Below, one piece after another: positions 45,457-57,309 of a stretch of DNA of 64,000 bases. Positions within the stretch are counted from its first letter, which is position 1. Every line of letters starts with the position of its first letter. Location of the stretch: the NCBI GenBank assembly GCA_963971225.1, contig OZ020269.1, forward strand, positions 95,724,540 to 95,788,539, in the 5' to 3' direction. The stretch is from Melieria omissa (lineage: Eukaryota; Arthropoda; Insecta; Diptera; Ulidiidae). The position numbers were made by a program, and so were the translations under genes. The notes under the pieces were generated by a model. The model was not told the DNA's origin. It saw nothing but the letters and a program-made list of their open reading frames with translations, and ran no database searches.

Positions 45457-45654
45457 AAATTCACTTTTTTCCATTTTCTTGTCAGGCAACGCGGTAGTCT
45501 GATATTAACGGCTGTCAAAAACAAACTAAATGTCGCAGCTTATTCAATTTTTGACAAGAGTCAACTGACAGATGACTGTTGACGGGAGCAGTGTTGCCAT
45601 TTCAATTAAGAGGCGGGAAATTCAAAAAGTCACGGACTTATTGACCCGCCCTCG
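45457..45654 (-). mobile_element. 5' end of a mariner-type transposon, minus strand
   Basis: The terminal repeat, read from 45654 on the minus strand, is CGAGGGCGGGTCAATAAGTC, followed by the same leader as at 3327 including a TTGACAAGAGTCAACTGACA-like stretch in plus-strand sense. TA lies at 45655-45656. The transposase start codon is at 45474 on the minus strand (MEKSEF), after which homology ends at the hexamer run. It retains about 200 bp of the 5' end. Confidence 0.85.
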
Positions 45655-46593
45655 TATAATTCCTAATACAAGTTATGAAATTTTTCAAATTAAATATATA
45701 TTCAGAGCTTCTTAGTTACCTAAGAGTTAACCAGCCTCCCAACTCATGACCAGCAGCTGAATTTGCCACACCAACGATGCTCAAATAATGTAATCAACCT
45801 ATTTTCAGTGCTCAAGAAAACCATCAGATGCACAACGTCTAAAATGCAACTTCCGAACGAACAAACAGCCAACCAACCAACCAACCATCCAACTGACCCA
45901 CCAACTACCTTTTCTGCTTCTCTGTCATTAGTGCGCGTCATTAACTCACTGGCTGTGCACTGTCGCAGAAACCGGCAACGTCGCTTGATTGTGTATGTGT
46001 GTTAGTTGCTTTCCGGGCGTAACGTGCGCTGGGCGCGGCTTTCGCGGGCGGTCAGCGTATTAAGGGCGCTACTGTTTAATGAACGAGGCAGATAATGCTT
46101 ACGTCGTAGCACAGCATATATAATTAGAGCATTAAAAATAGATTTTGATGAGCTCGTTCACATTGAAAAACTTCACATGAAAATCTTTTCATTGAAATTT
46201 TTCTTTTTAAAGAAATGTAAATTTATGGCTTAAAGAATCAACTAAGTGGAATGGGTGTCATTTTACTGAATGCACATCAATTATGGAAGAATTTCACAAG
46301 GAACATAATATTAAATTTAATGTTAATTTTAACTTTAATTTAATAATCTAACTTGCTTAGCTGAGTTTAAAAAAGCTTTACTATATTTCAATTGGTCATA
46401 AGACATCATAAGACATCAGAAATGTAAAGTAGATAACTTTTTTCAAGTGGAGTTGGGATAGCGTCAAATATTCTACCGAAATAATCTTAGCATCTTGAGA
46501 AGTTTTGAAAATGTACTCGGTTCAGTTTTGATACAAAGAAAAGTTATCATTTAATTGGGTCAAGCACTTCGAGTTTTCACTTAAGACTTAAGA
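45655..46593. other. Spacer, no gene seen
   Basis: A CCAA run lies near 45868-45890. Short frames at 45744-46005 derive from it. Nothing else was recognised. Confidence 0.3.
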
Positions 46594-46662
46594 CGGTCTC
46601 AATAGTCCAATGTGTAGCGAGTTGGCTTCCTATACCGAGGCCCTAGGTTCGAGTCCCCTGCC
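46594..46662 (+). mobile_element. SINE, first family, head only
   Basis: CTCAATAGTCCAATGTGTAG, CCGAGGCCCTAGGTTCGAG and the B box GGTTCGAGTCC match the tRNA-like head of the copies at 11016 and 30500. The body is not recognisable beyond 46662. Confidence 0.65.
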
Positions 46663-47025
46663 TACCCTCACATTACATCACAGATACACAACACTGTGTG
46701 CTACCATTTTTAAGCGACAAAAGTCGATGGAATACCTCCGTTGAAAGTTCAAAAGAGACAGACATTGGCTATCTTAACCTTGAATGGAAATCGGAAAGTT
46801 TGCCGAAAATTGTTTGATTTGACCGATTGTTGACATTCACTATGGTTCTTAAATGCCAAAGACTTTTACTGTTTCGTACCAAAGCAATTCAATCTTTAAA
46901 TTAAGATTTGAGAGATAATACATAAAAAAGAAAACTGACAGGTTTTCTTCTTTTGTCAGTTTAAACATTTTTGACTCAGTATTATCAACTTTTTTAATCT
47001 AAGTGTGAACGCTTTCCGGAAATTT

Positions 47026-47041
47026 GTACGATATATCGTAC
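47026..47041. repeat. 16-bp perfect palindrome
   Basis: GTACGATATATCGTAC is its own reverse complement. It lies about 60 bp from a CCGGAAAGGGTTAA end at 47089-47102 that resembles the right terminus of TTAA-ended elements; no left partner was found. Confidence 0.7.
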
Positions 47042-47102
47042 GATTTTTTCTAAGGAAAAATTAGTATCTTATGAAATGCGGAAATTTACCGGAAAGGGTT
47101 AA

Positions 47103-48445
47103 ATCTCACGCTCATTTGATAGGTTTGTCCATTGGTTCATGGCGAAACAATTATTGAAACTTTATTAACTTTATTGAAACGTCCACTTTTTGAAAAAGTA
47201 AATGATTTCGTGCAGTGATGGAGAACCAATGAATAGATATAGTTGAAATCAAAATTTCATTTAACACTAGAAAGACAATTGCGGTCATTTTGACAGCTTT
47301 TCATTTTTGAATTCCTGATTTAAAGTTAAAAAAGTAAAATTTCAAACAAAAATTGTTACGAGCAATTTCATACTTTTTCTGGACCTAACCTCACTTAACA
47401 ACGTACTCGTAGTAGTCTCGTAGTCTCACAAAATTGAACTCTGCAAATGAATCTGCAGTCTTTGTGCAACTATTTGTTGTTCTTGAAGCATGCAAATGAT
47501 TCAAGGTGCAATCGAATGCAATGCCATCTCTGTTCTGACTCATCTCTGATGCAATTCAACTCATCAGAGTTCAATCACCGAACGAGACAATCACGTTTTA
47601 GAGCAAATATCGTTGTAAAGAAAACGTAATATTTAACCACATTTTTATTATTAACGCCAACATTGGCAGCACGCGAATGTGGGTCATCGTAACACATCAT
47701 CTCACAACAGCAACAATAACACAACGAAACGCACAACAACAATAAAGCAACGTAATAACTCGCATAATACAAAACTTCAGAACAACAACGGCTCGGCTAT
47801 GGTAAAAGTCCACAATGAAATATATGATGAAAATTAAGGCTAAAGCAACAACAACAACGACAACCACAACAATAAAAATAATTTGCAAAAATACACAAAT
47901 AACCCAGCATGGAATTTTCGACAGGCAAAACTTGTTAATGCGTCTAATCAATTTCACATCTCTCAAGTTCTGTCGCGGCATGAATTAGTAATCGTTAAGC
48001 ACGCAAAGCGTGAAAGTAACACAAGTCGAAGGGTTTTTTAACTGAAAAATTGAAAATAAAACGAACTGACGCTTTCTGCAGGGCCTGGACGACGGCACCT
48101 GCTGCTCGATTTTCTGCAGGGAACTTTTCTACAGTTCAAATGGGTGAAGTCAAGCGTCGCACAAACACGCAAATAAATAAAATGCGCCACACATTAATAT
48201 ACAAATACACACATACACTTACACACGCAGCGACACATGCGCACGTGAGCGATTTCTGCGTCCACAATAGCAATGCGACGTTTCGTGCCATAAATTGGTC
48301 AACCACAAAAAAAAAGGCCATAAACGCATTTTACACACACACACACGCACCTTAACATTTTCCACACTTGCGGCCGCCAAGTATTCCCAAGCACGAAAAC
48401 GGCGAATTCAAATACAAATAACCCAAATAGTCATGTGAGAAGGCG
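47103..48445. other. Host-like spacer upstream of a TATA box
   Basis: CAA/TTG triplets occur at 47700-47870. Frames at 47697-47981 and 48050-48355 are low-complexity or unrecognised. An (AC)n run lies near 48330-48348. Confidence 0.3.
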
Positions 48446-48510
48446 TATAAATAAAACGAGTCGGCGCGAAAAACGACCAAAACGTCAGAAGTGTTCAGGA
48501 GAAAACAGGT
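48446..48510 (+). promoter_or_regulatory. Candidate promoter with TATA box and short first exon
   Basis: TATAAATA lies at 48446-48453. A TCAGAA initiator-like sequence follows at 48485-48490, about 40 bp downstream and a little further than usual. CAG|GTGAAT, a good splice donor, has its GT at 48509-48510. Together these would give a short untranslated first exon on the plus strand. No downstream coding exon is seen in the window, and each signal alone is common by chance. Confidence 0.3.
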
Positions 48511-49775
48511 GAATAACCACATTTAATTAAAACAAAATAACGGTTTTCACTTGAGCGTCATTACAATGGGCACTTAAAATACTGAAGAACAGTCATAAAA
48601 TAAGACATAAATGTCTATTCGCACGAGAAGTGGTGTAGTTTTTGAGTAAAACCTTAAGTTGAACCTCAGTTTTCACGCATCACAGCACTGACCATTCTTT
48701 CTTTTTACTGTTTAAGAAGTATTTTAATGCATTTTAATGGTTCTTAGTCGATTACAGTTAAATAGTGGCAGTAAATGAATGAATAAATTATTAGAAATGC
48801 ACTCAGAGACAAATGATATCGTTTAAGAAACCCTTTTAGTCTGTAAAGATTAAGAGGGAAACGGCACATTATGCGGATAGATAAAAGGAACCTATAAGAC
48901 AATCCAGAAGTCCAGTTCAACGAGGGTTTACTCTAGTCTTTTAAAAAATGTGAGACCTCATTCAAATCAACGGTTTTCAAACTGTGGTACGCTGAACTCA
49001 ATCGTTACCCAAGATTGATGTGGACCTCATGGATAGAACGCAATTAAATATGTTTATATATAGATGGAGTTTTAAGAGACACACAACAACTTCTCCACCC
49101 ATCTCGTTAAAATGCGGATCCATATTTATCTACATCCAGGAAGGACTAATATTTCTGTACTTCCTCCTGGACGTTTTCTAAACATTATTCCTATGGAAGT
49201 TAGTTTAGTGGTACGTGGAGCCTCCACATTACACATTAATGAAAAACAAGTTTGAGAATCGCTTATCTAATTGATCCACCCAACAGTGACAAGTCTTCCT
49301 ATTCATCGTTGATCTCCTTGTATCGGATTGGATTCTTTTTATCGGCAATTCATCGTTCGTCTATGCTAGTCGATGTCATGAAACACCTCATAAAATTTGT
49401 GGCTTCACTCAAAAAAAGTCTTCCAAATTTCAACATATTTCTAGTTATGAGAAAAGAAGATGTAGAAACGATTCAACTCTTCCTGTGCCACGTCGTCTCC
49501 GTACTCTAGGGGCAAGACTCCTAGTGGACTTAGTTTGCGCGACAAAAGTTAAAATTCCAGATCTGCTCTTTCTTATCAAAAAGTCAAACTGGTTTGGCCC
49601 GGGTTGAGACTGATTGGTTATTTCCAGAACTATGTAAGAAGGGATTCCCAATAGACCAACTTGGCCCCTAAGTGGAAGTGCAGTCTCTGTGCCGCACACA
49701 CCCCTTCCAACCTAACGATGGTTAGGAGTGGGCTAAACATTTAGAATCGACAGCTTTTAATGTTCTAGGCGTGTC
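48511..49775. other. Spacer, no gene recognised
   Basis: Frames at 49252-49509 (plus) and 49445-49699 (minus) overlap and have no recognisable domain. Confidence 0.3.
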
Positions 49776-49907
49776 AATTAACTTGTTCTTTATTTATGGT
49801 AACTTTTTCTTTATTTTCTTCCAAATTGTCTTTTACTTTAGAATTAACTTGTTCTTTATTTATGATAACTTTTTCTTTATTTTCTTCCAAATTGTCTTTT
49901 ACTTTAT
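49776..49907. repeat. Tandem duplication, 66-bp unit, two copies
   Basis: AATTAACTTGTTCTTTATTT begins at 49776 and again at 49842, exactly 66 bp apart, and the copies are nearly identical. This indicates a recent duplication. The Phe/Ile-rich frame across it repeats every 22 residues and is not a credible protein. Confidence 0.95.
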
Positions 49908-50465
49908 TACCCTCTTATGGAGGTTGCGACTGTTACAATTGAGGTGCGGTGAACAACTAAATTAATTTTTACAGAAAGAAGCCTACAACTCCACTTGTCG
50001 CTAGTCAGCTTGTCGTTTCAGATCTGCTGACTTAGCGCAAACGCTCCCGTGGGAATACGTTGGGACTTCGCGACATTGAAATTGAGTGTTAGGTTACGAG
50101 GTTAGTGTCACGTTGTGACGACGTGGCCAACATTGTCACGCTATGACAACGTGCCTTAACTTGTCCACTAAAGTCTGTCCCGTATCATAACATCATCAAA
50201 AGATGATACTCGTATACATAGTTCTCCTTCCTGTTCCTTTCAACAGAGACGCAGTTTTACTCTTGGTCACCCACTACCGCATTAAACACCTTTTTTGCTA
50301 TCGATATATTGTTCATCTGAAACACATAGTTATGTAGTTAGTTGGTTGGATGACATGATCCCAGACATTCAATTAGCGCTAGTTACCAATTAATTAGTCA
50401 ATCTTGTCGCTCTCTTTATCTTAGTCCCTCGCCAGGTTCGAAGCCAATTGGAGGTGTTAATGTAT
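49908..50465. other. Spacer, nothing recognised
   Basis: A TTGTGACGACGTGG / TATGACAACGTGCC pair of similar phrases occurs near 50115 and 50145. No gene is seen. Confidence 0.3.
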
Positions 50466-50684
50466 TGTTACGAAAATCCAAATTCATTTTCCAAGGTTCG
50501 TTCGGATTGTGTTTGAAAATAAAACAACTTCAATTATTCAGCGCAAAACGCAGCCAAAAACCAACAATCGCTTTATTTACATATTTACACTACTTCTACT
50601 ATTGCATGTTTCCCCTTTGCTTGCTCAACACAGACTCGACTCCTTGCGCTGCCACTGCTGCTTTTATACTAGTTTTCTTATCGC
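50466..50684 (-). mobile_element. Truncated LTR, minus strand
   Basis: It matches the solo LTR at 53242-53674 from its outer end (TGTTACGAAAATCC) to just past the TATA box, then stops at TTCTTATCGC. The missing part is the 5' half of U3 on the minus strand. GTAT precedes it, as at the other copies. Confidence 0.85.
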
Positions 50685-52507
50685 TAATACTTCATGACTT
50701 CATGACATGACTTAGTGTTTTATCTACAACCCCAGTTAAAAGCCTTATGGACATTTTTAAAAATTCTAAAAAAATTTAAATTTTGAAGTGATCCAAGTCA
50801 ATGTCTTCACTGCTACAATTTTCAAGTAATTGTGCCCATATGTACAACAAAAACAAACACTCAGAAAGTGGTTTTCTGAACCATTGCATTTAATAAAATA
50901 ATTATTCCTTAATAAATGATTCCTAAAAAACCTTCAGATCACAGTGAACACATCCTTATGCCTCAAAGTAGTTTCGAAAACGACGAAAAGTTAATATTGA
51001 AAAATGTACCGTTATTAAATTAAAATATCAATAAAATCCAATGAATGTTGTAATTGCGCCAAGTCACACATGCAACGAGCGGCAATTTGTAAAAAATGAA
51101 AATGTTACCCAATAAAAATAAAAAAATAAAAATTTAAGCTGATATACAATTTTTGTAAATAAATCAACGCCAAAGAGAGACATGAAAAAAAAATCCCATG
51201 AAATTGTTGCTTTTGATGATGGCAACGAAAACCAATCGGCCACTTGCTGCAAATGGAAACGTTATATACCAACAACAACAACAACACTACTCTTGTGGTT
51301 GTCATACACATCAAGGCGCCATCGTTAAAGTAAATTATTGTATAACCGTTTTTTTGTTGCACTGGACAATAAAAAAGCAATGAGTTGAAGCAGACTTTGT
51401 GAAAATAAAAAAATAAAAAAAATATTTTTTTTCATTTTTTTTATATTTTTTTTATTTTCTGTCGTAACAATGAAATTAATTGAAAAAATGAATTGCCACA
51501 GAAGTGGACGATAATGTTTAATTTGGTTGTTTATGTTGTCATTATAAATTTTCTTGCAACGGAAATAAGGTGTTTTTGTTTTTAATAAAGTTATTAATGT
51601 TTCTTCACACATAGTTTTATTTGTCAAATTTGCTTTAAGCGATTTCTAAGGCCAAATGTAGCGTGCGACAGTGATTTCTCATCATCATAAATGTTTGAAG
51701 AAACCAATGAGCGCATCAGTTGTTCGCTTTGTTGGTGTTGTTGCAAGTGGGGTAATCAATTTGATGGGGCAACATGCGTGCGGCGCAGAGAGCAGTTCAC
51801 AATGTTGGGAGCTGCGGTTGCGGATGCGCCGATGGCCGGCAGCACTGCGCTGCGGTGCTAATGACAGCCGACCACAGTCAAAGCGACAACGACAGCTGTG
51901 TGACTGACGCTGACGTTGGCAATGGCTGCGGTCGACGCAGCTGAACTTCAAGCTAACTGAGACTATCTCAGCTGAGACTGTGACTGTCACTGTGACGACG
52001 ACTGCCACTGCCACTGCTCAAGGTCCCAAGCGGATGTGCAGCTCTTGTTATATTTTTTATTTATTTTTAAGTTTTCATAATTTATCTCTCATTTTATTGC
52101 ACGTTTCTCGTTAGTTTTTCTTGATGGATTTTTTTTACAATTTTGCATTAAGTTCAACGACGGCTACCTCGCGGTGAAAGCTGTCGATTGTTTAGCTAAC
52201 GTAACACTGGCTGCTTTTTAATTTGAACAAGAAACATAACTTATTTATACATAAATATTAATGTGTGTATAATTTTTATTGAATTTACAAAGACACAAAG
52301 CAGTTGAGGTGATTTGTTGAGTGCAGCGGCGTTGGCGTGTGTTGGGCATTGTTATGCAACAGCGATGGGATTGGTTTGGCTTATGTGCAAAACAGAAATG
52401 TGCCTGAGATTTCATATGAACTAATGTACAAAAAAAACGTTTCTCCTTCACTCAACTCAAGAGTGATACTCAAAGGTCCAATGTAATGTAAACAACACAT
52501 TAGTGGA
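50685..52507. other. Spacer; 51.6-52.2 kb is GC-richer and host-like
   Basis: AT-rich to about 51640. Then follows a segment with a repeated ACTGTGACTGTCACTGTGAC-type phrase at 51970-52015. Open frames at 51671-52014 run through this simple sequence. No transposon or known gene was recognised. Confidence 0.3.
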
Positions 52508-52651
52508 GTTCACTCTTCATAGCATTTTTGGTGTAAAGTTGCTATCGTAGCAATCTTTTGCTACAACTGCTTTCATTCAAACAATGCGAAAATTCAAAAA
52601 CTTGCTTGCCACGATAGCAACTTTACACTTAAAAAGCTATGAAGAATGAAC
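52508..52651. repeat. Foldback element: 46-bp inverted arms around a 52-base loop
   Basis: The arms at 52508-52553 and 52606-52651 pair at 41 of 46 positions; GTGTAAAGTTGCTATCGT is perfectly conserved in both. The flanks share no clear target duplication. It could be a small MITE or a transcribed long-hairpin source. Confidence 0.9.
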
Positions 52652-53241
52652 TGTATTGTACAGTTTTTGTAGTTGCTACAGTTTGCACCAATTTCTTTGT
52701 CTCTTGTATAGAAATTATTTGTATTTATTTTCATTTGCATTTCAATCCAAGTGTCGAGTTGCTAACTTCACTGGTTGCTCTTTTGCCACGGCGATTTCCG
52801 GGCCATGCAAAAAATTTGGGTTCAAAATACAAGGAGGTTCAATGAAGTTACACAATGGCCCACAGCAGATCCAAAAAATTGCAATAGAAACAATACTCTC
52901 TGAGAAGATCAGCCTAGATGTTATCTAATGAGCCTAGAGAAGATGCAACCAAAAATTGTCACAATTCATACATAAGAACCCCGAATGATTTCACCAATAA
53001 AGCAAACGACTAAAAGTAAAACCTCAAAACATCGTATGGTAACACATGGTCCCCATTGCTCCAGTGTTTTATCGAGACGCCCACTCAATATACCATTCTA
53101 CCTCATAGAAGTTCGACTATTACCCTGTAGAAGCTCGTGGCTCCTGTGTCTCCTGGTTTTGTGTCAACTTGTATAAAAAATCTTTCAAGGATCAAACGCA
53201 ATGTTACACATAATCAGGAACTTTACCTGCATTGAAGGTAT
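52652..53241. other. Spacer, nothing recognised
   Basis: Frames at 52639-53176 show no domain and no repeat ends were found. Confidence 0.3.
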
Positions 53242-53674
53242 TGTTACGAAAATCCCAAGTTTTCTAAGGTTCGTTTGGATTGTGTTTGAAAATAAAACAA
53301 CTTAACAACTTCAATTATTCAGCGCAAAATGCAGTCAGAAACTAACAATCACTTTATTTACATATTTACACTACTTCTACTATTGCATGTTTCCCCTTTG
53401 CGTGCTCAACACAGACTCGACTTCTTGCGCTGCCACTGCTGCTTTTATACTAGTTTTCTTATCGCGCCGAAGTTTTTTGCACATTCCAGTTTTACTTTCT
53501 ATCTCGATTGTTCTAGCAAAGCTCATCACCTTTCGCGAACCATCCTTCCCATATCGGACTATACCAAGCGAATTATACCAAATTTGCCATACTTCAAAGT
53601 GCATGCCTAAAAGTATGCTTGGAAAAGCATTCGTGCATAGAAAAGCATTCAGCACAGAGTGCCTTATCATTTCA
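53242..53674 (-). mobile_element. Solo LTR, 433 bp, with 4-bp target duplication
   Basis: Read on the minus strand it starts TGAAATGATAAGG at 53674 and ends CGTAACA at 53242, with TG...CA ends. GTAT occurs on both sides, at 53238-53241 and 53675-53678, a perfect 4-bp target duplication. A TATA box lies at 53443-53449 on the minus strand. The absence of any internal domain and the matching flanks show that this LTR stands alone, the known product of recombination between two LTRs. It defines the ends of the copies at 1-388 and 50466-50684. Confidence 0.95.
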
Positions 53675-53841
53675 GTATGTTAGCTTTTCTTTTTTTATGT
53701 GAAAACGAGATTAAAAGACAATCTTTTAAAATGAGTCTCGTATTGAATCCAACAACACTTTTTGTATACTACCTTTGTTAGGTCCAGGCTAGATTATGCT
53801 GCTTTCATCTTGAGACCTTAGGTTAGGTAGGTTAGGTTAAG

Positions 53842-54265
53842 ATGGCTTCCTCTGTAAGGGACACACTCGGAGACCTGACAGGCCCATTTTTTACAACATG
53901 TTTGAACAAGTAAATGAGGGAAGGGGAAGGAAACCCTCCTAGGAGGCTGGCATCTAGATAGCTTACCATAGTCCTTTCCAGTGTTTCTGTAAGAGACACA
54001 CCGGGAGGCCTGACAGGCCCATTTTTTACAACATGTTTGAACAAGTGAATGAGGGAAGGGGAAGGGGAAGGAAACCCCCCTAGGAGGCCGGCATCTAGAG
54101 ACCTTACCATAGTCCTTTCCAGTGTCTCTGTAAGAGACACACTCGGAGGCCTGACGGGCCCATTTCTTACAACATGTTTGAACAAGTGAATGAGGGAAGG
54201 AGAAGGGGAAGGAAGCCCCCTATGAGGCCGGCATCTAGAGACCTTACCATAGTCCTTTCCATTGA
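53842..54265 (-). repeat. Triplicated SINE/LINE tail, ~138-bp unit
   Basis: TCTGTAAG(A/G)GACACAC starts at 53851, 53986 and 54127 (135 and 141 bp apart), followed each time by ACAACATGTTTGAACAAGT and GGCATCTAGA. On the minus strand the unit matches the 3' tail of the first SINE family. The run TTAGGTTAGGTAGGTTAGG directly to its left is the (CCTAA)-type terminus. So a retroposon 3' tail has been amplified in tandem. The minus-strand frame 53832-54185 repeats with the unit and is spurious. Confidence 0.85.
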
Positions 54266-56074
54266 AGCCGCTTAGAACGCATTCAAAAACAGAAGAGTTT
54301 AAAATCCATGTCTTTAATTTTTCATAGTGTCAATGCAAACATTGCTTAACCTTGTCTTCTGCACCAATACGTTTCCTCAGACACGTTTCTCCTTTTGAGT
54401 TGAGGTCTTTAGAACGAAATATGGTAACGTACCCATTCCTCGAGCCTAAGCTTAAATGTTTGTTCTATCCGTCTTAAACACATTTTCATTTTCTTTCTAA
54501 ACTTCACAATGGGCCATTTTGGCTTTCGAATGGAAATTTTGAAAGGGTTAAAGAAATATTTGAGTAAATATTTTATGTAATTTTGAATACATATTTTTTG
54601 ACACTACTTTGAGACATAAGGGTGTGTTCACTGGGTTCGAAAATCTGTAATGCCTGCAATGAAGTTTCATAATTTTCATTCATTCTGCTTGCAATTTAAT
54701 AACTTTTCTCTAACTTAGCCGTTTCCGGTTTCAAACCTTCAAATTAAACAGCATTTCCATCTTTCTCTTGAAACCACATCACCTCTTCCATACTACACGC
54801 CATGTCAACAACATCATTCAACACTCGACAATTTGATGATGTTGCAAATTAGCCACTTTCATAACTAGAATTCACTTTCATTGCAACTAATCAACACAAC
54901 TCAGCGCAATTGCTGTCGCTTTCACTCGCTCGCTGCTTCACTTTCTAATAACTCTGCGCCTAATCGGAGCATTGTTGTTGGCATTTTAATTACAGCAAAT
55001 GACAACCGCAAATTGTGCAGCAATTAGAATTGTTGGCCGACAACAACTTGCAGCGCAAATCGCTGCAGCTGGTCGCATACAACGTCGATGGCGCATATTC
55101 TTTGCTAATTAACCAACAACAACAAACACACAGCATGTGAGTTTATATATATAAATAGACTATCATAGCTCACATCATGACTGTGTATGGCTTAACACAT
55201 AAATTCCAAGTGCAACTGACTGAAAAAAGCAGCCACACGCTGCCACTTAACCCGAGGCAACTGGCAGCTTAAATGTGGCACACGCTCCACGCGCCTTGTT
55301 GGCATTTTTAGCTGCGCCACATGAACATTGACATTTCTAACTTCTTGAACATAAATGTGACATTTTCAATTCGCTACTCGAGTGTTTACAGCCCACCAAC
55401 AACGTTGAACCTAATCATTAACTTTCTCGTATTTTACAATTCGTGTGGTTGTTGTTATTTTTGCAGCCGCCTCTGTAGTTATTTCGAACCATAAAACTAT
55501 GTACAAGTGAGTGTGCGAGTGTGTGTGTTGTTTACTTTTAATTGCATTATTTTCTCCTCATGTCGAGCTTAATTAGAGTGCAGCTGCACTAATTAGTCCG
55601 ATTAAAGCTATTCCCCGATATCATTAAGAGACGCGAACGCACCGTCACACCAATTCACCGGTTGTGTGTTATATACACAACCGTGTCTGCAAATAAGTTT
55701 CGGTTGTGATAAGCGCGTGTCGAGGTCGCTTTGTGTCGGCGCACACGCCAAGCTAATCAAGGCGGCGAAATTGATAAATCAGTAATGTCGAGTGGGCGCG
55801 TAATTAAAACGGATCGTCTAACGCAGACATGTGTATGTAAATACGCAGAATTCGAAACTGGTAATCGGTGAAATGGCAAAGTGGATAAAACTGGTTTCAG
55901 TTGTTGGAAAGAGTTGACTGAGACACGTTTGCGTAATAATGGGTCAATTAATAATGCAGACTCAGTCAACCAGCAACGAAATTCAATGCATTTGAACCTT
56001 TCGAATTTTATTTTATTGAGATAGGTTAAGTAAGGTTAGGTTGACAGCTCACAAAAGCCAGCGTTGGTCTTTTG
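54266..56074. other. Spacer; 54.7-56.0 kb host-like
   Basis: A GAAAGGGTTAA end near 54541 lacks a partner. A 9-bp-arm hairpin (CGGTTGTGT / ACACAACCG) lies at 55659-55683. Triplet runs CAAC occur at 55115-55130. The minus-strand frame 55757-55969 is unrecognised. Confidence 0.3.
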
Positions 56075-57170
56075 TGTAACCACAGCGAAAAGGAATGAAC
56101 TCTTAACTACAAACTGAATGAAAAAATGAAGTCATTGAGACTCCCTTGCAGAGGGCTTAAACAAGATCTCTACCTGAAAATTTTGCCCTGGACTCGAAAG
56201 CGTTTGAGAAAGTGTGCCTCTTTGGATCTGTCTGTAGAAAAAGTGCCCCTGGCTTCGGGCATTCTCTTCATTTCCTTTTAACTCTTTAACCCGTAATGCT
56301 ACTACAGCGAAAAGAAACTAACCCTATACTACAAACCCCATGGGTGGAAAAGGGACGACATTGAGACTCCCCTGCAGAGGTCTTAATGAGGGTTTCTGCC
56401 TGAAAACTGCTCCATAGACTCGGAAGCGCTTTGGAAAGTGTGTCTCTTTGGATCTGTCGGTAGAAATAGTATGCCTGGCTCCGGACATTCCCTTAATTTT
56501 CTTTTAACTCTCTTACCAGTTATGTTACCACAGCAAAAAGCAACGAACCCTAAACTACAAACCCCCTGGGTGAAAAAGGGAAGCCAATGTGACTCTCTTG
56601 CAGAGGGCTTAACGAAGATAGGCTCGAAAGAGCTTTGGAAAATGCCTCTCTTTGGATTCATCGGCAAAATGGTGTCCCTGACTCCGCGCATTCTTCTTAT
56701 TTCCTTTGAACTCTTTGACCCTTCATACTACCGCAGCGAAAACGAACGAACCCTAAACCACAAACCTCACTGGGGGAAGAGAAGCCATTAAAACTCTCTT
56801 ATAAATTGGATGAAGCCGTTATTCTCAATGAAGCCCTGTAGAGGACTTAACGAAGATTTGTGCCTGAAAAATGTTACAGAGCCAAGCCATTGAAACTCCC
56901 TTATGAAGTGGACGAAGCCGAGCGCTGCAGAGGGCTTAACGAAGATTTCTGTCTGAAAAACGCTACATAGACTCGGAAGAGCTTTGGAAAGTCTGCTTCT
57001 TTGGATCCGTCGGCATACTTGGCTCCGCTCATTCTCCGGATTTCCCTTTAACTTTTTGACCTATGGTATGGTATGGTAGCACAATAAGGAAAAGGAACGA
57101 ACCCTAAAGTACAAAACCGACGAGTGAAAAAGGAAAGCTCTTGAGACTCCCTTATGAAGTGGCCGAAGCC
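56075..57170. repeat. Tandem array, ~220-bp unit, about 5 copies
   Basis: ACAGCGAAAA recurs at about 56082, 56304, 56530, 56732 and, degenerate, 57078. Each is followed by CGAACCCTAAACTACAAACC, TTGAGACTCCCTTGCAGAGG, CTTAACGAAGATTTCTGCCT and CTTTGGATCTGTCGG in order. The last interval is lengthened by a local duplication of the AACGAAGATT segment. Frames on both strands at 56383-56791 are shadows of the unit. Confidence 0.85.
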
Positions 57171-57309
57171 GTTATTGTGGATGCTGGACAGATTTTCCAA
57201 GCCCATCAGAACAGTGACTCTATTGTGACCAAGTTTCTTCCGGACTAGCACTGAACAATGGCATATTACATGCGAACCATCCTCTTCCTCTTCTGCCGAA
57301 CTCTTATTT

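Noticed and set aside
46774..47102. Possible TTAA-ended element with right end CCGGAAAGGGTTAA
   Set aside because: The only candidate left end (TTAACCTTGAATGG) does not match the right end beyond a few bases.
49445..49699. 84-codon minus-strand frame
   Set aside because: No family resemblance; another frame overlaps it on the other strand.
53832..54185. Minus-strand repeat protein with a ~47-residue period
   Set aside because: The period equals the ~138-bp DNA repeat of a retroposon tail, so it is a shadow of non-coding repeats.
54341..54551. Possible TTAA-ended element with right end GAAAGGGTTAA
   Set aside because: No convincing complementary left terminus.
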